Shown piece by piece: positions 20,654 to 31,229 of a stretch of DNA of 64,000 nt. A program made the position numbers and the translations under genes. The notes below the pieces were generated by a model. That model saw only the letters and a list, made by a program, of their open reading frames with translations, searched no databases and was not told the DNA's origin. The stretch's first letter is position 1. Each line of letters opens with the position of its first letter. Source of the stretch: Gloeomargarita sp. SRBZ-1_bins_9. GTDB lineage: Bacteria; Cyanobacteriota; Cyanobacteriia; Gloeomargaritales; Gloeomargaritaceae. Where the stretch lies: positions 366,086 through 430,085 of the forward strand of contig JAUQVX010000001.1 in the NCBI GenBank assembly GCA_039794565.1, given 5' to 3'.

Positions 20654-21775
20654 ATGGCGGGTCAGGCGTTTCCGGTTGCGGATTTGGGGGCGGTGTTGTC
20701 AAAGGTCGAGGGTCAGCGTTTAGCGGGGGAACTGCAACTCAGCAACGGTCGGCAGCAATGGCGGTTGTGGTTTTTTGGGGGCCGGTTGTTGTGGGCCACT
20801 GGGGGTGTCCATCGCTATCGGCGCTGGCGGCGGTTAACCCAACGACTGGCTCCAGAGCTGGCCCAGCAGGCGGGCAAACCGGAGGCGCCCTGGGAGTACG
20901 AGGCCCTGTTGGCGGCGCTTACCGCTAGGCAGATCTCCCGGGAGCAAGCCCAGCAGGTGATCCAGGGGGCGGTAACGGAGGTATTTTTTGACCTGGCCCA
21001 GACGTTGACCTTAGCCCAGCTGGGGGTCGGGCAGGTGCGGGGCTTGTGGGATACGGAGGCGCGTTTGCCGGGAGAAATGGTTTTGCTGGGGCCGACGGCG
21101 GAATGGCAGCGGGTGATGCGCCTGTGGCAGCAGTGGCAGCAGGTGGGGTTGCGGGCTACGTCCCCGGATATGGCGCCCCGGTTGAACGACCAGCGGCGGT
21201 TGGCGCAGCGGGTGCGTCCCCAGACCTATCTCACCTTGAGTCGCCTGTGCGATGGGGACCATACGTTCTGGGATTTGGCCCTGGAGACGGGAGCCGAACT
21301 GCCGTTGGTGGGGCAATCGCTGCTGGCGTTGGTGCGGGAAGGTTACCTGCGATTGGAGCAGGTGGCGGACTTGGCGCCCCCGGCAGAAACCCAACCCAAG
21401 GCCCTGGTGGCCTGTGTGGATGACAGCCCGGTGTGTTTGCGCAATGTGGTGCAGGCCCTGGGGGAGGTCTTTGAGGTCCTGACGCTGGAGGACCCGCTGC
21501 GGGGGTTGGGGACCTTGATCCAGGCGCGCCCCCAGTTGATCTTCCTAGACTGGTTGTTTCCTGAGGTCAACGGTTTGGAAATCTGTGCCCTGTTGCGCAA
21601 GGCGCCGGGGTTGAAGGAGGTACCGATTGTGTTGCTCACGGCCAACGGGGGGTTGCTGGACCGGGCGCGGGCGCGTTTGGCTGGGGCCAACGAGGTCCTG
21701 GAAAAACCGGCGACGCCGGAACAACTGCGGGCGGTGGCGGAGCGCTATATCGCCAAGGCACCGGTTTCCCGCTAA
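20654..21775 (+). CDS. PatA-like response regulator (PATAN/DUF4388 + REC)
   Basis: Two-component regulator without a DNA-binding domain, of the kind controlling pilus motility and phototaxis (PixG/PilG/PatA group). 373 residues. The N-terminal half begins FPVADLGAVLSKVEGQRLAGELQLSNG, typical of the PATAN domain. The C-terminal third (about 258-370) is a REC domain with CVDDSP, phospho-acceptor Asp in LIFLDWLFPEVNG, Thr in VLLTANG and Lys in VLEKPATP. AGGAGGTGGCG precedes the ATG. It stands apart from pixH, pixI or pixJ homologues, so its partner kinase is unknown. Confidence 0.87.
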   Translation: MAGQAFPVADLGAVLSKVEGQRLAGELQLSNGRQQWRLWFFGGRLLWATGGVHRYRRWRRLTQRLAPELAQQAGKPEAPWEYEALLAALTARQISREQAQQVIQGAVTEVFFDLAQTLTLAQLGVGQVRGLWDTEARLPGEMVLLGPTAEWQRVMRLWQQWQQVGLRATSPDMAPRLNDQRRLAQRVRPQTYLTLSRLCDGDHTFWDLALETGAELPLVGQSLLALVREGYLRLEQVADLAPPAETQPKALVACVDDSPVCLRNVVQALGEVFEVLTLEDPLRGLGTLIQARPQLIFLDWLFPEVNGLEICALLRKAPGLKEVPIVLLTANGGLLDRARARLAGANEVLEKPATPEQLRAVAERYIAKAPVSR

Positions 21776-21799
21776 CTATGGCAAATTAAAGTTGGCCGT

Positions 21800-22678
21800 A
21801 TGACCTGGGTTGGACCGGTGGGGAGCCGTTCCTGGTGGTTGTGGCGTGTCCTATTAATTACTCCTACCCTGTGGCTGGGTGTATTTTTTGTCCTGCCCCT
21901 GGGGCTGTTGGTGGTCTATAGTTTTTTGACCTCCCAGGGCTATGGCAATGTGGCTTGGCAGTGGACGGCGGCGAATTACCTGCGTCTGGGGAATCCTACC
22001 TACCTGGAGATTTTCCTGCGGTCGGTGGCGTTGGCTGTGGGAACGACGGTGGCCTGTCTGGTGTTGGGGTATCCGTTGGCCTTGTGGTTGGTTACGCAAC
22101 CGCGTCCCCGCCGCACGGTGCTGTTGTTGTTGGTGATCATCCCTTTTTGGACCAATTTTTTGGTGCGCACCTACGCCTGGATGGTGCTGTTGGGCCAGCA
22201 GGGGGTCATTAATTCTCTGTTGCTGCACCTGGGGTTGATTCGCGAGCCGTTGAACCTGTTGTTTACCCCTTTGGCGGTGGGGATCGGGCTGGTGTATGGG
22301 TATTTGCCTTTTATGGTTCTACCTTTGTATAGTGCGCTGGAGAAGTTTGATTTTACCCTGGTGTGGGCGGCCCAGGATTTGGGGGCCAATTTCTGGCAGG
22401 TGTTTTATTGGGTGTTGCTCCCGTTAAGTGCACGGGGCATCACGGCGGGATGTCTGTTGGTTTTTATTCCGGCGGTGGGTAGTTTTATCATTCCCGATCT
22501 TTTGGGGGGTGCCAAAAGTTTAATGGTGGGCAATCTGGTGCAGAGTCAGTTTTTGAAAACCCTGGATTGGCCATTGGGGGCGGCCTTGTCGGTGGCGCTG
22601 ATGGCCTTGATCGTCATCCCGCTCCTGGGGTATTTGCGCCTGGGGGAATCCCGGGAACCCTGGCATTTCACCGGTTGA
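21800..22678 (+). CDS. ABC transporter permease, spermidine/putrescine PotB type
   Basis: Inner-membrane permease of a polyamine-type importer. 292 residues with six hydrophobic helices. [21 protein letters not shown] and the coupling loop [25 protein letters not shown] near residue 185 closely follow Pot[18 protein letters not shown] is also characteristic. PotA, PotC and PotD equivalents are absent nearby, so it must assemble with subunits encoded elsewhere or be a relic. It follows the PatA-like gene by 24 bases. Confidence 0.88.
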   Translation: MTWVGPVGSRSWWLWRVLLITPTLWLGVFFVLPLGLLVVYSFLTSQGYGNVAWQWTAANYLRLGNPTYLEIFLRSVALAVGTTVACLVLGYPLALWLVTQPRPRRTVLLLLVIIPFWTNFLVRTYAWMVLLGQQGVINSLLLHLGLIREPLNLLFTPLAVGIGLVYGYLPFMVLPLYSALEKFDFTLVWAAQDLGANFWQVFYWVLLPLSARGITAGCLLVFIPAVGSFIIPDLLGGAKSLMVGNLVQSQFLKTLDWPLGAALSVALMALIVIPLLGYLRLGESREPWHFTG

Positions 22679-22776
22679 GGCTGGCGGAAAATGCTACAAC
22701 TGGATACAGGGAGGCTTGTGGCAGGGCGCCCTCTTGGGGGACACTGGTACTGACAACCGCAAGGGAGGGACAGGTT

Positions 22777-24066
22777 ATGAAGCGGGTGCTGGCGATCATT
22801 CTGGGTGGAGGTGCGGGGACACGGCTTTACCCCTTGACCAAGCTGCGCGCCAAGCCGGCGGTTCCCTTGGCGGGTAAGTACCGGTTGATTGATATTCCCA
22901 TCAGCAATTGCATCAATTCCGAGATTCACAAAATTTACGTTTTGACCCAGTACAACTCAGCGTCTTTGAATCGCCACCTCAACCGCACTTACGTGTTTGC
23001 CGGCTTTTTAGATGGGTTTGTGGAGGTGCTGGCGGCTCAGCAAACGCCGGATAATCCCGGGTGGTTCCAGGGGACAGCGGATGCGGTGCGCCAATACATG
23101 TGGCTGTTTGAGACCTGGGATGTGGACCAGTATTTGATCCTGTCGGGGGACCACCTGTACCGTATGGACTACCGGCAGTTTATCGGCCATCACATCCGCA
23201 CTAACGCCGATATTACCCTGTCGGTGATTCCGGTGGAGGAGAAGCGGGCTTCGGCGTTTGGCCTGCTGAAGATTGATGAAACGGGACGGGTGGTGGATTT
23301 CCGGGAAAAACCCAAGGGGGATGCCCTATACGCCATGCGGGTGGATACGACGCAACTGGGGTTGTCTCTGGAGGAAGCCCTGCGCAAACCCTACATCGCT
23401 TCGATGGGGATTTATGTGTTCAACAAAGACATTCTCAAGAAGTTGTTGATGGAGGACCCCAGTCGCACGGATTTCGGCAAGGAGGTGATTCCCGCCGCCA
23501 TCAAGGATTACAACATCCAGGTGTATTTGTTTACGGATTACTGGGAGGACATCGGCACGATTGAGTCTTTTTACGAGGCAAATTTGGCGCTGACCAAGCA
23601 GCCCAATCCCCCCTTTAGCTTCTACGACGAAAAGGCCCCGATTTATACCCGCTCGCGCTACCTGCCCCCCTCGAAGTTGTTGAACTGCGAAATTGTGGAA
23701 TCCCTCATTAGTGATGGCTGTATTTTGAAGGAGTGCCGGGTGCGCCATTCGGTGTTGGGGGTGCGCTCGCGGATTCAGTCTGGCTGTGTGATTGAAGATA
23801 CGTTGGTGATGGGGGCGGACTTTTACGAACCCTATGAACAACGGTTTCCTGACCCCCTGGATTCTCACATTCCAGTGGGAATTGGGGAAAATACGGTGAT
23901 TCGCCGCTGTATCGTGGATAAAAATGCCCGTATCGGTCGGGATGTGCAGATTATTAACAAAGATTGGGTACAGGAGGCGGACCGGGAGGCTTTGGGGTTT
24001 TATATCCGCAGCGGTATTGTGGTGGTGATTAAAAATGCCACCATTCCCGATGGGATGATTATCTAA
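22777..24066 (+). CDS. glgC: Glucose-1-phosphate adenylyltransferase
   Basis: Makes ADP-glucose from glucose-1-phosphate and ATP, the committed step of glycogen synthesis, activated by 3-phosphoglycerate in cyanobacteria. 429 residues, standard length. Motifs: [33 protein letters not shown] at the N-terminus, [23 protein letters not shown] and [10 protein letters not shown]. The C-terminal left-handed beta helix ends with [16 protein letters not shown], the allosteric region. AAGGGAGGG precedes the ATG. hisC follows 7 bases after the stop. Confidence 0.97.
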   Translation: MKRVLAIILGGGAGTRLYPLTKLRAKPAVPLAGKYRLIDIPISNCINSEIHKIYVLTQYNSASLNRHLNRTYVFAGFLDGFVEVLAAQQTPDNPGWFQGTADAVRQYMWLFETWDVDQYLILSGDHLYRMDYRQFIGHHIRTNADITLSVIPVEEKRASAFGLLKIDETGRVVDFREKPKGDALYAMRVDTTQLGLSLEEALRKPYIASMGIYVFNKDILKKLLMEDPSRTDFGKEVIPAAIKDYNIQVYLFTDYWEDIGTIESFYEANLALTKQPNPPFSFYDEKAPIYTRSRYLPPSKLLNCEIVESLISDGCILKECRVRHSVLGVRSRIQSGCVIEDTLVMGADFYEPYEQRFPDPLDSHIPVGIGENTVIRRCIVDKNARIGRDVQIINKDWVQEADREALGFYIRSGIVVVIKNATIPDGMII

Positions 24067-24073
24067 GGTGGGA

Positions 24074-25162
24074 ATGTTGCCCTGTTTGCGACCGGATTTG
24101 GCCGGTTTGACAGTCTATCATCCCCCGGTGCGGGAAAGCGGGCTGGATTGGCTCGACGGGAATGAATCCCCCTGGGATTGGCCGCCGGCGCTCAAGGAAA
24201 AACTGGTCTGGCTTTACCGGCAGGACATCCACAACAACCGCTATCCCGACAGCGCCCACACCGACTTGAAACAGGAGTTGCTGCAGTACTTAAGGGAACA
24301 ACTGGAAGCGGATGCCCCAAACCAACTCACCGTTGATTGGTTGACTATTGGCAACGGCTCTGATGAGTTGATTCGCTCGATTTTGATTGCGACTTGTTTA
24401 GGGCAAAACGCCGGGATTCTCATCGCCGAACCCACCTTTTCCATGTACAAAATCCTGGCGCGAACCTTGGGGATTCCGGTATGGGATGCCGGGCGCGCGG
24501 AGGGGTTTGCCATGGATTTGACCCGGGCCGACCAATTGATCCGGCAAGAACCTATCCGGGTGGTGTTTGTGGTGCATCCCAATTCCCCCACTGGTAATGG
24601 GCTAACGGCGGCGGAGCGGGCCTGGCTGCAGCAGTTGCCCCCACAGGTGCTGGTGGTGGTTGACGAGGCCTACTTTGAATTCAGCCAAGATACCCTGTTG
24701 CCGGTGTTGCTTCGCCATCCCAACTGGCTGATTTTGCGTACCTTTTCTAAGGCGTTTCGCCTGGCCAATTTGCGCATTGGTTATGCCGTTGCCCATCCCG
24801 AGGTGACCAAGGCCCTGGAGCAGGTGCGGTTGCCCTACAACCTGAGTGGGTTTTCGTTGCTGGCGGCCCAACTGGCGCTGGCGCAACGCCGTCCCCTACT
24901 GAGTGTCATCCCGGAGATTCTCACTGAACGAGAGCGGGTCTTGGCTCAACTGCGCCGGCTTCCTGGTCTGCAAACCTGGCCCAGTCAGGGGAATTTTCTG
25001 TTTATCCGGCCCACGGGGGTCACGCCCGAGCAGCTCCACCAACAACTCTATGATCTGGGCACGGTGGTGCGCTGTACGGGTGGGGGGGTGCGTCTCACCA
25101 TCGGCACGCCGGCGGAAAACTCGCGTCTAATTCAGCGGTTGCGCCAGTGCTGCGGGGGCTAG
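24074..25162 (+). CDS. hisC: Histidinol-phosphate aminotransferase
   Basis: PLP-dependent class II aminotransferase converting imidazole acetol phosphate to histidinol phosphate. 362 residues. DGNESPWDWP and NNRYPDSAH are the N-terminal substrate segments, GNGSDELI the PLP phosphate loop, HPNSPTGN and VVDEAYFEFS the cofactor site. The Schiff-base lysine is in RTFSKAFRLANLRIGY near residue 236, and GGGVRLTIG carries the carboxylate-binding Arg. An in-frame GTG at 24068 is an alternative start. The tail overlaps the convergent SRPBCC gene by 36 bases. Confidence 0.93.
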   Translation: MLPCLRPDLAGLTVYHPPVRESGLDWLDGNESPWDWPPALKEKLVWLYRQDIHNNRYPDSAHTDLKQELLQYLREQLEADAPNQLTVDWLTIGNGSDELIRSILIATCLGQNAGILIAEPTFSMYKILARTLGIPVWDAGRAEGFAMDLTRADQLIRQEPIRVVFVVHPNSPTGNGLTAAERAWLQQLPPQVLVVVDEAYFEFSQDTLLPVLLRHPNWLILRTFSKAFRLANLRIGYAVAHPEVTKALEQVRLPYNLSGFSLLAAQLALAQRRPLLSVIPEILTERERVLAQLRRLPGLQTWPSQGNFLFIRPTGVTPEQLHQQLYDLGTVVRCTGGGVRLTIGTPAENSRLIQRLRQCCGG

Positions 25163-25588
25163 GTTTTGGCTGTAGTCCCGGAAACGCTCTAGGTCCGCTT
25201 GCAGGGTGCGTTCCACATGGGGGCCCACCAGGCCGTCTACCCACTGGCTCACCCAGGCGGGCAGGGCATAGGCCACGGTCAACTTGACAATACACTGCGG
25301 CCCCCGGTCGTAAAAGCGTACGGCTCCCCGGTTGGGCAGCCCCGTCACTGACTCCCATTGGATGATCTGGTGGGGAATTTGTTTGACAATGCGGGACTCC
25401 CAGTAGAAATCCAATCCCCGGGTCGCCAGGTGCCAGCGGGACAGCTCCGGTCGGTCCGGCAACACCTCCACCGAACGAATCCACTGCATCCAGCGGGGCA
25501 TTTGCTCCAGGTCCGACCACAAGGCCCAGGCCAGGCTCACCGGCACGTCCACCGTCACCTGCACCGTATGCTCGCACCATTCCCCCAT
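25127..25588 (-). CDS. SRPBCC (START-like) protein next to crtQ
   Basis: Small lipid-binding-fold protein, 153 residues. It begins VQVTVDVPVSLAWALWSDLEQMPRWMQWI, the opening strand and helices of the polyketide cyclase/dehydrase family, and ends with a helix (ERTLQADLERFRDYSQN). A gene of this type follows crtQ in Synechocystis and others, so it may help carotenoid handling; function unproven. The ATG at 25588 is 4 bases after the crtQ stop and preceded by GGGGGG. An ATG at 25603 is also in frame. Confidence 0.85.
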   Translation of the reverse strand: MGEWCEHTVQVTVDVPVSLAWALWSDLEQMPRWMQWIRSVEVLPDRPELSRWHLATRGLDFYWESRIVKQIPHQIIQWESVTGLPNRGAVRFYDRGPQCIVKLTVAYALPAWVSQWVDGLVGPHVERTLQADLERFRDYSQNLAPAALAQPLN

Positions 25589-25592
25589 GCCG

Positions 25593-27008
25593 CTACCCCC
25601 CATAGGCCAACACGGCTTGCGCCGCTCGCTGCCCAGAAATCACCGCCCCCTCCATGCTGTCAATATAATCCTGCTGGGTGTAGCTCCCGGCCAGGAAAAA
25701 GTTGGGAATGGGTGTCCTCTGGGGCGGGCGGAACGGCTCCATCCCCGGATTTTCCCGATACAGGGACTGGGCCAGCTTCACTACACTATACCAGGTCAGG
25801 TGGAGGCGGCGGGCGGCCGGAAAAAGCTCCCGCACCTGGGCCAGGGCATGCTGGGCAATTTGCTCGTTGGGCATGGGGATAAACCAGTCCCCCGGCGTCA
25901 GCACCACCTGGAGCAGCGAGCCTTGCCCCTCCCGGTAGTAATCCGCCGGACTGGTGAGGGCCAAATCGGCAAAACAAGAGAAATCGGCATCGGCGCTGTA
26001 GAGCAAATTGTCAATTCCCTTGCCCCCAGTCCCCGTTACATCCGTCACCCAGCCGTCAAAGCGTAACTGCACCGTCACTACCGGTACCGTATCCAGCTTG
26101 TAAATCCGGTCAAACTCCGGCCAGCGCCGCCATTGCAGGGGCAACAGCCGCTGTATCCCCGGCACATCGCAGGCGGCAATATAGGCATCGGCTGTGACAA
26201 GTTCCTCGTGGTCCCCCCGGGCCACCACCAGCCCCGTCACCCGTGTTTCCCCGTTGATGTCGGCAAATTCGATTCGGCGCACCCGGCTCGAGGTAAAAAT
26301 TTGTCCCCCCCGCTCCCGGATATAATGCACCAGGGGCTGATGTAAATAGGTGTCGGGGGACCCCTTGAGCATGTTGAGTCGGGAAGCCTCCGTGCGGGCG
26401 GCAAACATTAAAAAGATGGTGAGCATACAGCGGGCGGAAATCTGCTCCGTATCGATAAACCCCAAAGCCAGGGCAATGGGATTCCACAGGCGCTCTAGGC
26501 TATGTTGCGACCCCCCGTGCCGGCGAAACCAATCGGCAAAGCTGTAGCGGTCCAAAGCCCGGATTTGCCGCATGGCTCCCTCGTAATCCAGCAACCCCGG
26601 CACGATGGGACTGGTTCCCAGCGCCAGGGCATTGCGCAACTTGTCCCACCAGGTGAGCTGTTCGGTGGTGAAAAACGCCTTTAACCCGTGAAAGGGCGCC
26701 CCCAAGGGAAAACGAAAATCCAAATGCCCCAAACGCCCCCCCCGGTTCACAAATGTATGCACATGGTCTTTGGGCAGGAGATTTTCATAGGCCCCCACCT
26801 GACGCATCAGGGCAAACAGGTGGTCGTAGTTATGAAAAAAGACATGCAGACCCATTTCGATGTGGTTGCCCTGGTCGTCCTGCCAACTGCCGACTTTGCC
26901 CCCTACAAACCGGCGGCCTTCATACACCGTCACCTGATGCCCCTGGTCCACCAGCGTCACCGCCGCCGCCAAACCCGCCAGACCTGCCCCAACGATGGCC
27001 ACCCGCAT
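25593..27008 (-). CDS. crtQ: 9,9'-di-cis-zeta-carotene desaturase
   Basis: FAD-dependent desaturase converting zeta-carotene via neurosporene to (pro)lycopene, the plant-type pathway of cyanobacteria. 471 residues. [28 protein letters not shown] is the FAD dinucleotide fold, GGKVGSW and [14 protein letters not shown] follow, and the C-terminus has [26 protein letters not shown], the phytoene/zeta-carotene desaturase signature. The sequence is closer to ZDS than to CrtP. Overall length fits ZDS. Confidence 0.93.
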   Translation of the reverse strand: MRVAIVGAGLAGLAAAVTLVDQGHQVTVYEGRRFVGGKVGSWQDDQGNHIEMGLHVFFHNYDHLFALMRQVGAYENLLPKDHVHTFVNRGGRLGHLDFRFPLGAPFHGLKAFFTTEQLTWWDKLRNALALGTSPIVPGLLDYEGAMRQIRALDRYSFADWFRRHGGSQHSLERLWNPIALALGFIDTEQISARCMLTIFLMFAARTEASRLNMLKGSPDTYLHQPLVHYIRERGGQIFTSSRVRRIEFADINGETRVTGLVVARGDHEELVTADAYIAACDVPGIQRLLPLQWRRWPEFDRIYKLDTVPVVTVQLRFDGWVTDVTGTGGKGIDNLLYSADADFSCFADLALTSPADYYREGQGSLLQVVLTPGDWFIPMPNEQIAQHALAQVRELFPAARRLHLTWYSVVKLAQSLYRENPGMEPFRPPQRTPIPNFFLAGSYTQQDYIDSMEGAVISGQRAAQAVLAYGG

Positions 27009-27031
27009 GGTTAGTCAACTTTTAACACTGC

Positions 27032-28318
27032 TTAACAGTTTATCTCAGGGTTTCCCGTTACCGGCAACCCCAGGGCCAAGCGGGCTGCTCCCCAAGCCGC
27101 CTCCTGCTGTTGCGCCACCAGCACCGGCACCCCCAACATCTGTTGCCGGATGGCCTGCCAGGCCCGGTTGTGACTGCCTCCGCCGCTGGTGAACACCCGT
27201 TGCACAGCCGGTGCCCCCAGGGTGTGCAACAGGCGGTATCCCTGGGCTTCGATACGGGCCATGGCCGTGAGCAGGGCTTGTAAAAACAGCACGGGTTTTT
27301 CTGGGCGCGGCTCCAGGCAGGGTTCCAAATGGGGGTCACAGATGGGAAAGCGTTCCCCGGGTTGCAGCAGCGGGTAGTACCCCAAGTCGTAAGGGACAGG
27401 GGGGTCGATCTGGGCACTCAGATGGGCCAATTCCTGGGAAGAGAAGAAGTGGCTGAGCACGGCACCCCCGGTGTTGGAGGCGCCCCCCACCAACCATCGG
27501 TCCCCCAGGCGATGGCTATAGACCCCGGTGGCCGGGTCGTCAATCCGTCGGTCGCTGAGCAATTTCAGCACCAGTGTTGAGCCTAGGGATGTCACCCCAT
27601 CCCCCAACCGCTGCGCCCCACTGGCGATGAAGGCGGCCGTGCTATCGGTTGTCCCCGCGTGCACCTGGCAATCCGGCGGCAACCCCAACTCCCGGGCCAC
27701 CTCCGGGCGCAACGGCCCCACCACCGTTCCCGGCCTGAGAACTTCCGGCAGATGTACAGGAAACGGCACATTCCTCACCCAATCCGGGTAGCAACGTGCG
27801 CCGGGGTCATAGCCGAGCTTGAGGGCGTTGTGCTCATCGCTCACCCCTAGTCGCCCGTGCAGCCAAAAGCCCAGCCAGTCCGCCTGATGTAGTAAGTAGG
27901 TATCCGGCGACAGGAATCCCTGCTGCCCATACCAAAACAATTTCGCCAGGGCCGATGTCGCACTGAGCACCAGATGGGGGCCTGGCCCATAGCGTTGCAG
28001 TTCCTCCAGGCAGACCACCGCCCGCCCATCGTTGTAAAGCAGAACTGGGGCGATGGGTTCCCCCTGACGGTCGGTGAGCAATACCGTCCCCGATGTACCG
28101 GCTATACCGATGTGGTGGATACGGGGTTTCAGAGGCGGGGGAATCCCGTGCAGGGCCTGCTCCAGAGCCAAGCGCCATTGCCGGGGGTCAGCGGGGTCTG
28201 CCAGGGGTTGACGGTCCGTGTGGTGCACAGCCCCTTGGGGATCGATCACCAGGACCTTCAGGGCCGATGTACCGCAGTCAATGCCTAGGGCCAGCGTTTC
28301 ACACCCCTGTTCAACCAT
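27032..28318 (-). CDS. FGGY-family sugar kinase, D-ribulose kinase (SePSK/XK-1) type
   Basis: ATP-dependent carbohydrate kinase. 428 residues, shorter than xylulokinase. LALGIDCGTSALKVLVID is the first phosphate motif, GTSGTVLL and DEHNALKLGYDP follow, then HAGTTDSTAAFIASG, the EAVTSLGST-like GVTSLGSTLVLK, and FTSGGGSHN near the C-terminus. This closely follows Synechococcus SePSK and plant XK-1, which phosphorylate D-ribulose rather than D-xylulose. Physiologically it would recover ribulose into the Calvin cycle; that is inference. It is divergent from the P-type ATPase gene. Confidence 0.87.
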   Translation of the reverse strand: MVEQGCETLALGIDCGTSALKVLVIDPQGAVHHTDRQPLADPADPRQWRLALEQALHGIPPPLKPRIHHIGIAGTSGTVLLTDRQGEPIAPVLLYNDGRAVVCLEELQRYGPGPHLVLSATSALAKLFWYGQQGFLSPDTYLLHQADWLGFWLHGRLGVSDEHNALKLGYDPGARCYPDWVRNVPFPVHLPEVLRPGTVVGPLRPEVARELGLPPDCQVHAGTTDSTAAFIASGAQRLGDGVTSLGSTLVLKLLSDRRIDDPATGVYSHRLGDRWLVGGASNTGGAVLSHFFSSQELAHLSAQIDPPVPYDLGYYPLLQPGERFPICDPHLEPCLEPRPEKPVLFLQALLTAMARIEAQGYRLLHTLGAPAVQRVFTSGGGSHNRAWQAIRQQMLGVPVLVAQQQEAAWGAARLALGLPVTGNPEINC

Positions 28319-28362
28319 TCGGCTACCCCCTAGGATGGAAACTAGGTATCTACACCGCGGAC

Positions 28363-31173
28363 ATGACCGTTTCCCCTGACTGTACCACGCCCGCTTGGCA
28401 TAGCTTATCCATTGGTGACACTCTAACCTATCTGGAAACCAGTCCCGACGGTTTAGCAGCGGCAGAGGCGCAACGCCGTTTAGCCCAGTACGGCCCCAAC
28501 GAACTCCAGGAAACCCATGCCCGCAGTCGCTGGGACATCCTCCTGGACCAGTTCAAAAACGTGATGTTGGTGCTGTTGATCGTGGTGGCCCTGGTGTCCG
28601 GGCTGCTGGATGTTTTGGAGTCGATCCAATCCCAACAGTTGGTCTTTCCCAAGGACACCCTGGCGATTTTGGCCATTGTGGTGCTCAACGGCCTGCTGGG
28701 GTATATCCAAGAAAGCAAGGCGGAACAGGCCCTGCTGGCCCTGAAAAAAATGTCAGCGTCCCGGGTGCGGGTGATCCGGGGCGGACAGGTGCAAGAAGTG
28801 GATGCGCCGGAGCTGGTGCCGGGGGATGTGGTGCTCCTGGAGGCGGGCAATAAAATTCCGGCGGACGGGCGTTGGCTGGTGACCGCCAATCTCCAGGTGC
28901 GGGAAGCCATGCTCACCGGGGAAGCTTTACCCGTGACCAAACAGGCGGATGTAGTCCTACCCCCCCAGACGGAGGTGGGCGACCGGGTAAATTTGGGGTT
29001 CATGGGCACGGAGGTGGTTCACGGGCGGGGCACGCTGGTGGTCACCCAAACAGGGATGAACACGGAGCTGGGGAAAATTGCCTCGGCCCTCGAGACGGTA
29101 GAAGTCGAACCCACCCCCCTGCAACGGCGCATGGACCAACTAGGGAAAACCCTGGTGACCGGGGCCTTGACCCTAGTAGCTCTGGTGGTGACCGCCGGCA
29201 CCCTATACGATCCTGGGATGTTTGGCACGCTGGTGGAAGTGTCCCTGAGCATGGCGGTGGCGGTGGTGCCCGAGGGACTACCGGCGGTGGTGACGATTAC
29301 CCTGGCCTTGGGCACCCGGCGGATGATGCAACGCCAGGCCCTGATTCGCCGTTTACCCGCTGTCGAAACCCTCGGTTCGGTAACGGTGGTGTGTTCGGAC
29401 AAGACGGGCACCCTGACCCAAAACAAGATGGTGGTGCAGGCGCTGGCCCTACCGGATTTGGGCTATATCCAGGTGACGGGCAAGGGCTACGAACCCAACG
29501 GCGAATTCTTCGGCCCTGACCACACCCCCTTTGCTCCCCAGGCCCACCCGGAGGTGATGTCCCTGTTGCTGACGGGCCTGTTGTGCAACGACGCTACCTG
29601 GAAACAGGAGCAGGGGGAATGGGTGATCCTCGGCGACCCCACCGAAGGGGCGTTGATCCCCCTGGCGGCCAAGGCGGGTTTGACGCAGGAGCGCTACGGG
29701 TTGCTGCGGGTAGCGGAGTTTCCCTTTTCTTCGGAACGCAAGCGCATGAGTGTGGTGGTGGACACGGATGACCAACCCTTATTTGCCTTTGTGCGGGGGG
29801 AGTTCTTGCTGCTGTGCAAGGGGTCGCCGGAGTTGACCTTGGCCTGTTGTGACCAGGTGCAACGGGGCCTGGAGGTGCAACCGCTCACGCCGGAGCAACG
29901 GCAACACATCCTGGCGCAAAACAATGTCTTGGCGAGTCAAGGGCTGCGGGTGCTGGGGTTGGCCTACCGGTCCCTGGATGCCCTGCCACCGGGCCCCAAT
30001 GCCGATGACCTGGAGCAGGGGTTGATTTGGTTGGGATTGGTGGGCCTTATGGACCCTCCCCGTCCCGAAGCCAAAACCGCCGTCGCCCGTTGCCATGCCG
30101 CCGGCATTCGGGTGGTGATGATCACGGGCGACCACCAACTCACCGCCTGTACCATCGCCAAGGAACTGGGCATCTGGCGACCCAGGGATGGGGTACTCAC
30201 CGGGCGGGACCTGGAGACCTTGACCCTGGAGGCCCTGGTGGAGCAGGTCGAACGGGTGACGGTCTATGCGCGGGTCTCCCCGGAACACAAGCTCAAGATC
30301 GTACAGGCGTTCCAGAAAAAAGGGCATATCGTCTCTATGACCGGGGATGGGGTGAACGATGCCCCGGCCCTCAAACAGGCGGATATCGGCGTGGCTATGG
30401 GTATCACCGGGACGGATGTGAGCAAAGAAGCCAGCGACATGATCCTGCTGGATGACAATTTCGCCACCATCGTTGCGGCGGTGGAGGAGGGGCGGGTGGT
30501 CTATAGCAATATCCGGCGCTTTATCCGCTACATCCTGGGCAGTAACATTGGGGAAGTGATTACGATTGCCATGGCGCCGCTGCTGGGGTTGGGGGGTTCG
30601 CCCTTGACGCCCTTGCAAATTCTCTGGATGAATCTGGCCACCGATGGCATTCCGGCGCTGGCGCTGGCGGTGGAACCGGGGCGAGCCGTCGTCATGCACC
30701 AACCCCCCAAAGACCCCCAGGAAAGCATCTTTGCCCGGGGTCTTGGGTCCTACATGGTCCGGGTGGGGCTGGTGTTTTCCACCGTGACCATCGCTCTCAT
30801 GGTCTGGGCCTTTGATTACACCCAAACCCATACCGCCGGTGGCCTGGACCCGCAGCGTTGGCAGACGATGGTGTTTACCACGTTGTGTTTAGCCCAGATG
30901 GGCCATGCCCTGGCCGCCCGTTCCGATAGCCGCTTGCTCATTGAACTGTCTCCCCGTAGTAACCCCTGGATTTGGGGGGCGGTGGGATTGATGACCCTGG
31001 CGCAACTGTTGATCGTCTATGTCCCGCCCCTGCGCCGGTTTTTCCGGGTGTTTTATCTGCCGCCCCAGGAGATGGGCATTTGCTTGGCCTTTAGCACCCT
31101 GGTGTTTGTCTGGGTGGAGTTGGAAAAGTTAGTAATCCGTCGCCTCTGGCCGGGCTATGACCGGGAAGGTTAG
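28363..31173 (+). CDS. P-type cation-transporting ATPase (Ca2+-ATPase-like, type IIA)
   Basis: Membrane cation pump of 936 residues, close to PacL/Pma1 of cyanobacteria. The N-terminus has a cation ATPase domain ([19 protein letters not shown]), then [11 protein letters not shown] actuator loop and [10 protein letters not shown] in helix 4. The phosphorylated Asp is in [13 protein letters not shown] near residue 350, KGSPE in the ATP site, [10 protein letters not shown], and the hinge [18 protein letters not shown]. Helices 5-6 contain NIGEVI and [14 protein letters not shown], resembling Ca2+ pump sites. The ion is not certain. Ten helices fit the class. Confidence 0.92.
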   Translation: MTVSPDCTTPAWHSLSIGDTLTYLETSPDGLAAAEAQRRLAQYGPNELQETHARSRWDILLDQFKNVMLVLLIVVALVSGLLDVLESIQSQQLVFPKDTLAILAIVVLNGLLGYIQESKAEQALLALKKMSASRVRVIRGGQVQEVDAPELVPGDVVLLEAGNKIPADGRWLVTANLQVREAMLTGEALPVTKQADVVLPPQTEVGDRVNLGFMGTEVVHGRGTLVVTQTGMNTELGKIASALETVEVEPTPLQRRMDQLGKTLVTGALTLVALVVTAGTLYDPGMFGTLVEVSLSMAVAVVPEGLPAVVTITLALGTRRMMQRQALIRRLPAVETLGSVTVVCSDKTGTLTQNKMVVQALALPDLGYIQVTGKGYEPNGEFFGPDHTPFAPQAHPEVMSLLLTGLLCNDATWKQEQGEWVILGDPTEGALIPLAAKAGLTQERYGLLRVAEFPFSSERKRMSVVVDTDDQPLFAFVRGEFLLLCKGSPELTLACCDQVQRGLEVQPLTPEQRQHILAQNNVLASQGLRVLGLAYRSLDALPPGPNADDLEQGLIWLGLVGLMDPPRPEAKTAVARCHAAGIRVVMITGDHQLTACTIAKELGIWRPRDGVLTGRDLETLTLEALVEQVERVTVYARVSPEHKLKIVQAFQKKGHIVSMTGDGVNDAPALKQADIGVAMGITGTDVSKEASDMILLDDNFATIVAAVEEGRVVYSNIRRFIRYILGSNIGEVITIAMAPLLGLGGSPLTPLQILWMNLATDGIPALALAVEPGRAVVMHQPPKDPQESIFARGLGSYMVRVGLVFSTVTIALMVWAFDYTQTHTAGGLDPQRWQTMVFTTLCLAQMGHALAARSDSRLLIELSPRSNPWIWGAVGLMTLAQLLIVYVPPLRRFFRVFYLPPQEMGICLAFSTLVFVWVELEKLVIRRLWPGYDREG

Positions 31174-31229
31174 GTGACTTAGGGACAGCGGTGTGCGACC
31201 ATAAAGACAGGGTTGAGCCAGTAACGACC

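Noticed and set aside
29779..30831. 350-codon minus-strand frame inside the P-type ATPase gene
   Set aside because: Antisense to conserved ATPase motifs; Pro/His/Gln-rich shadow.
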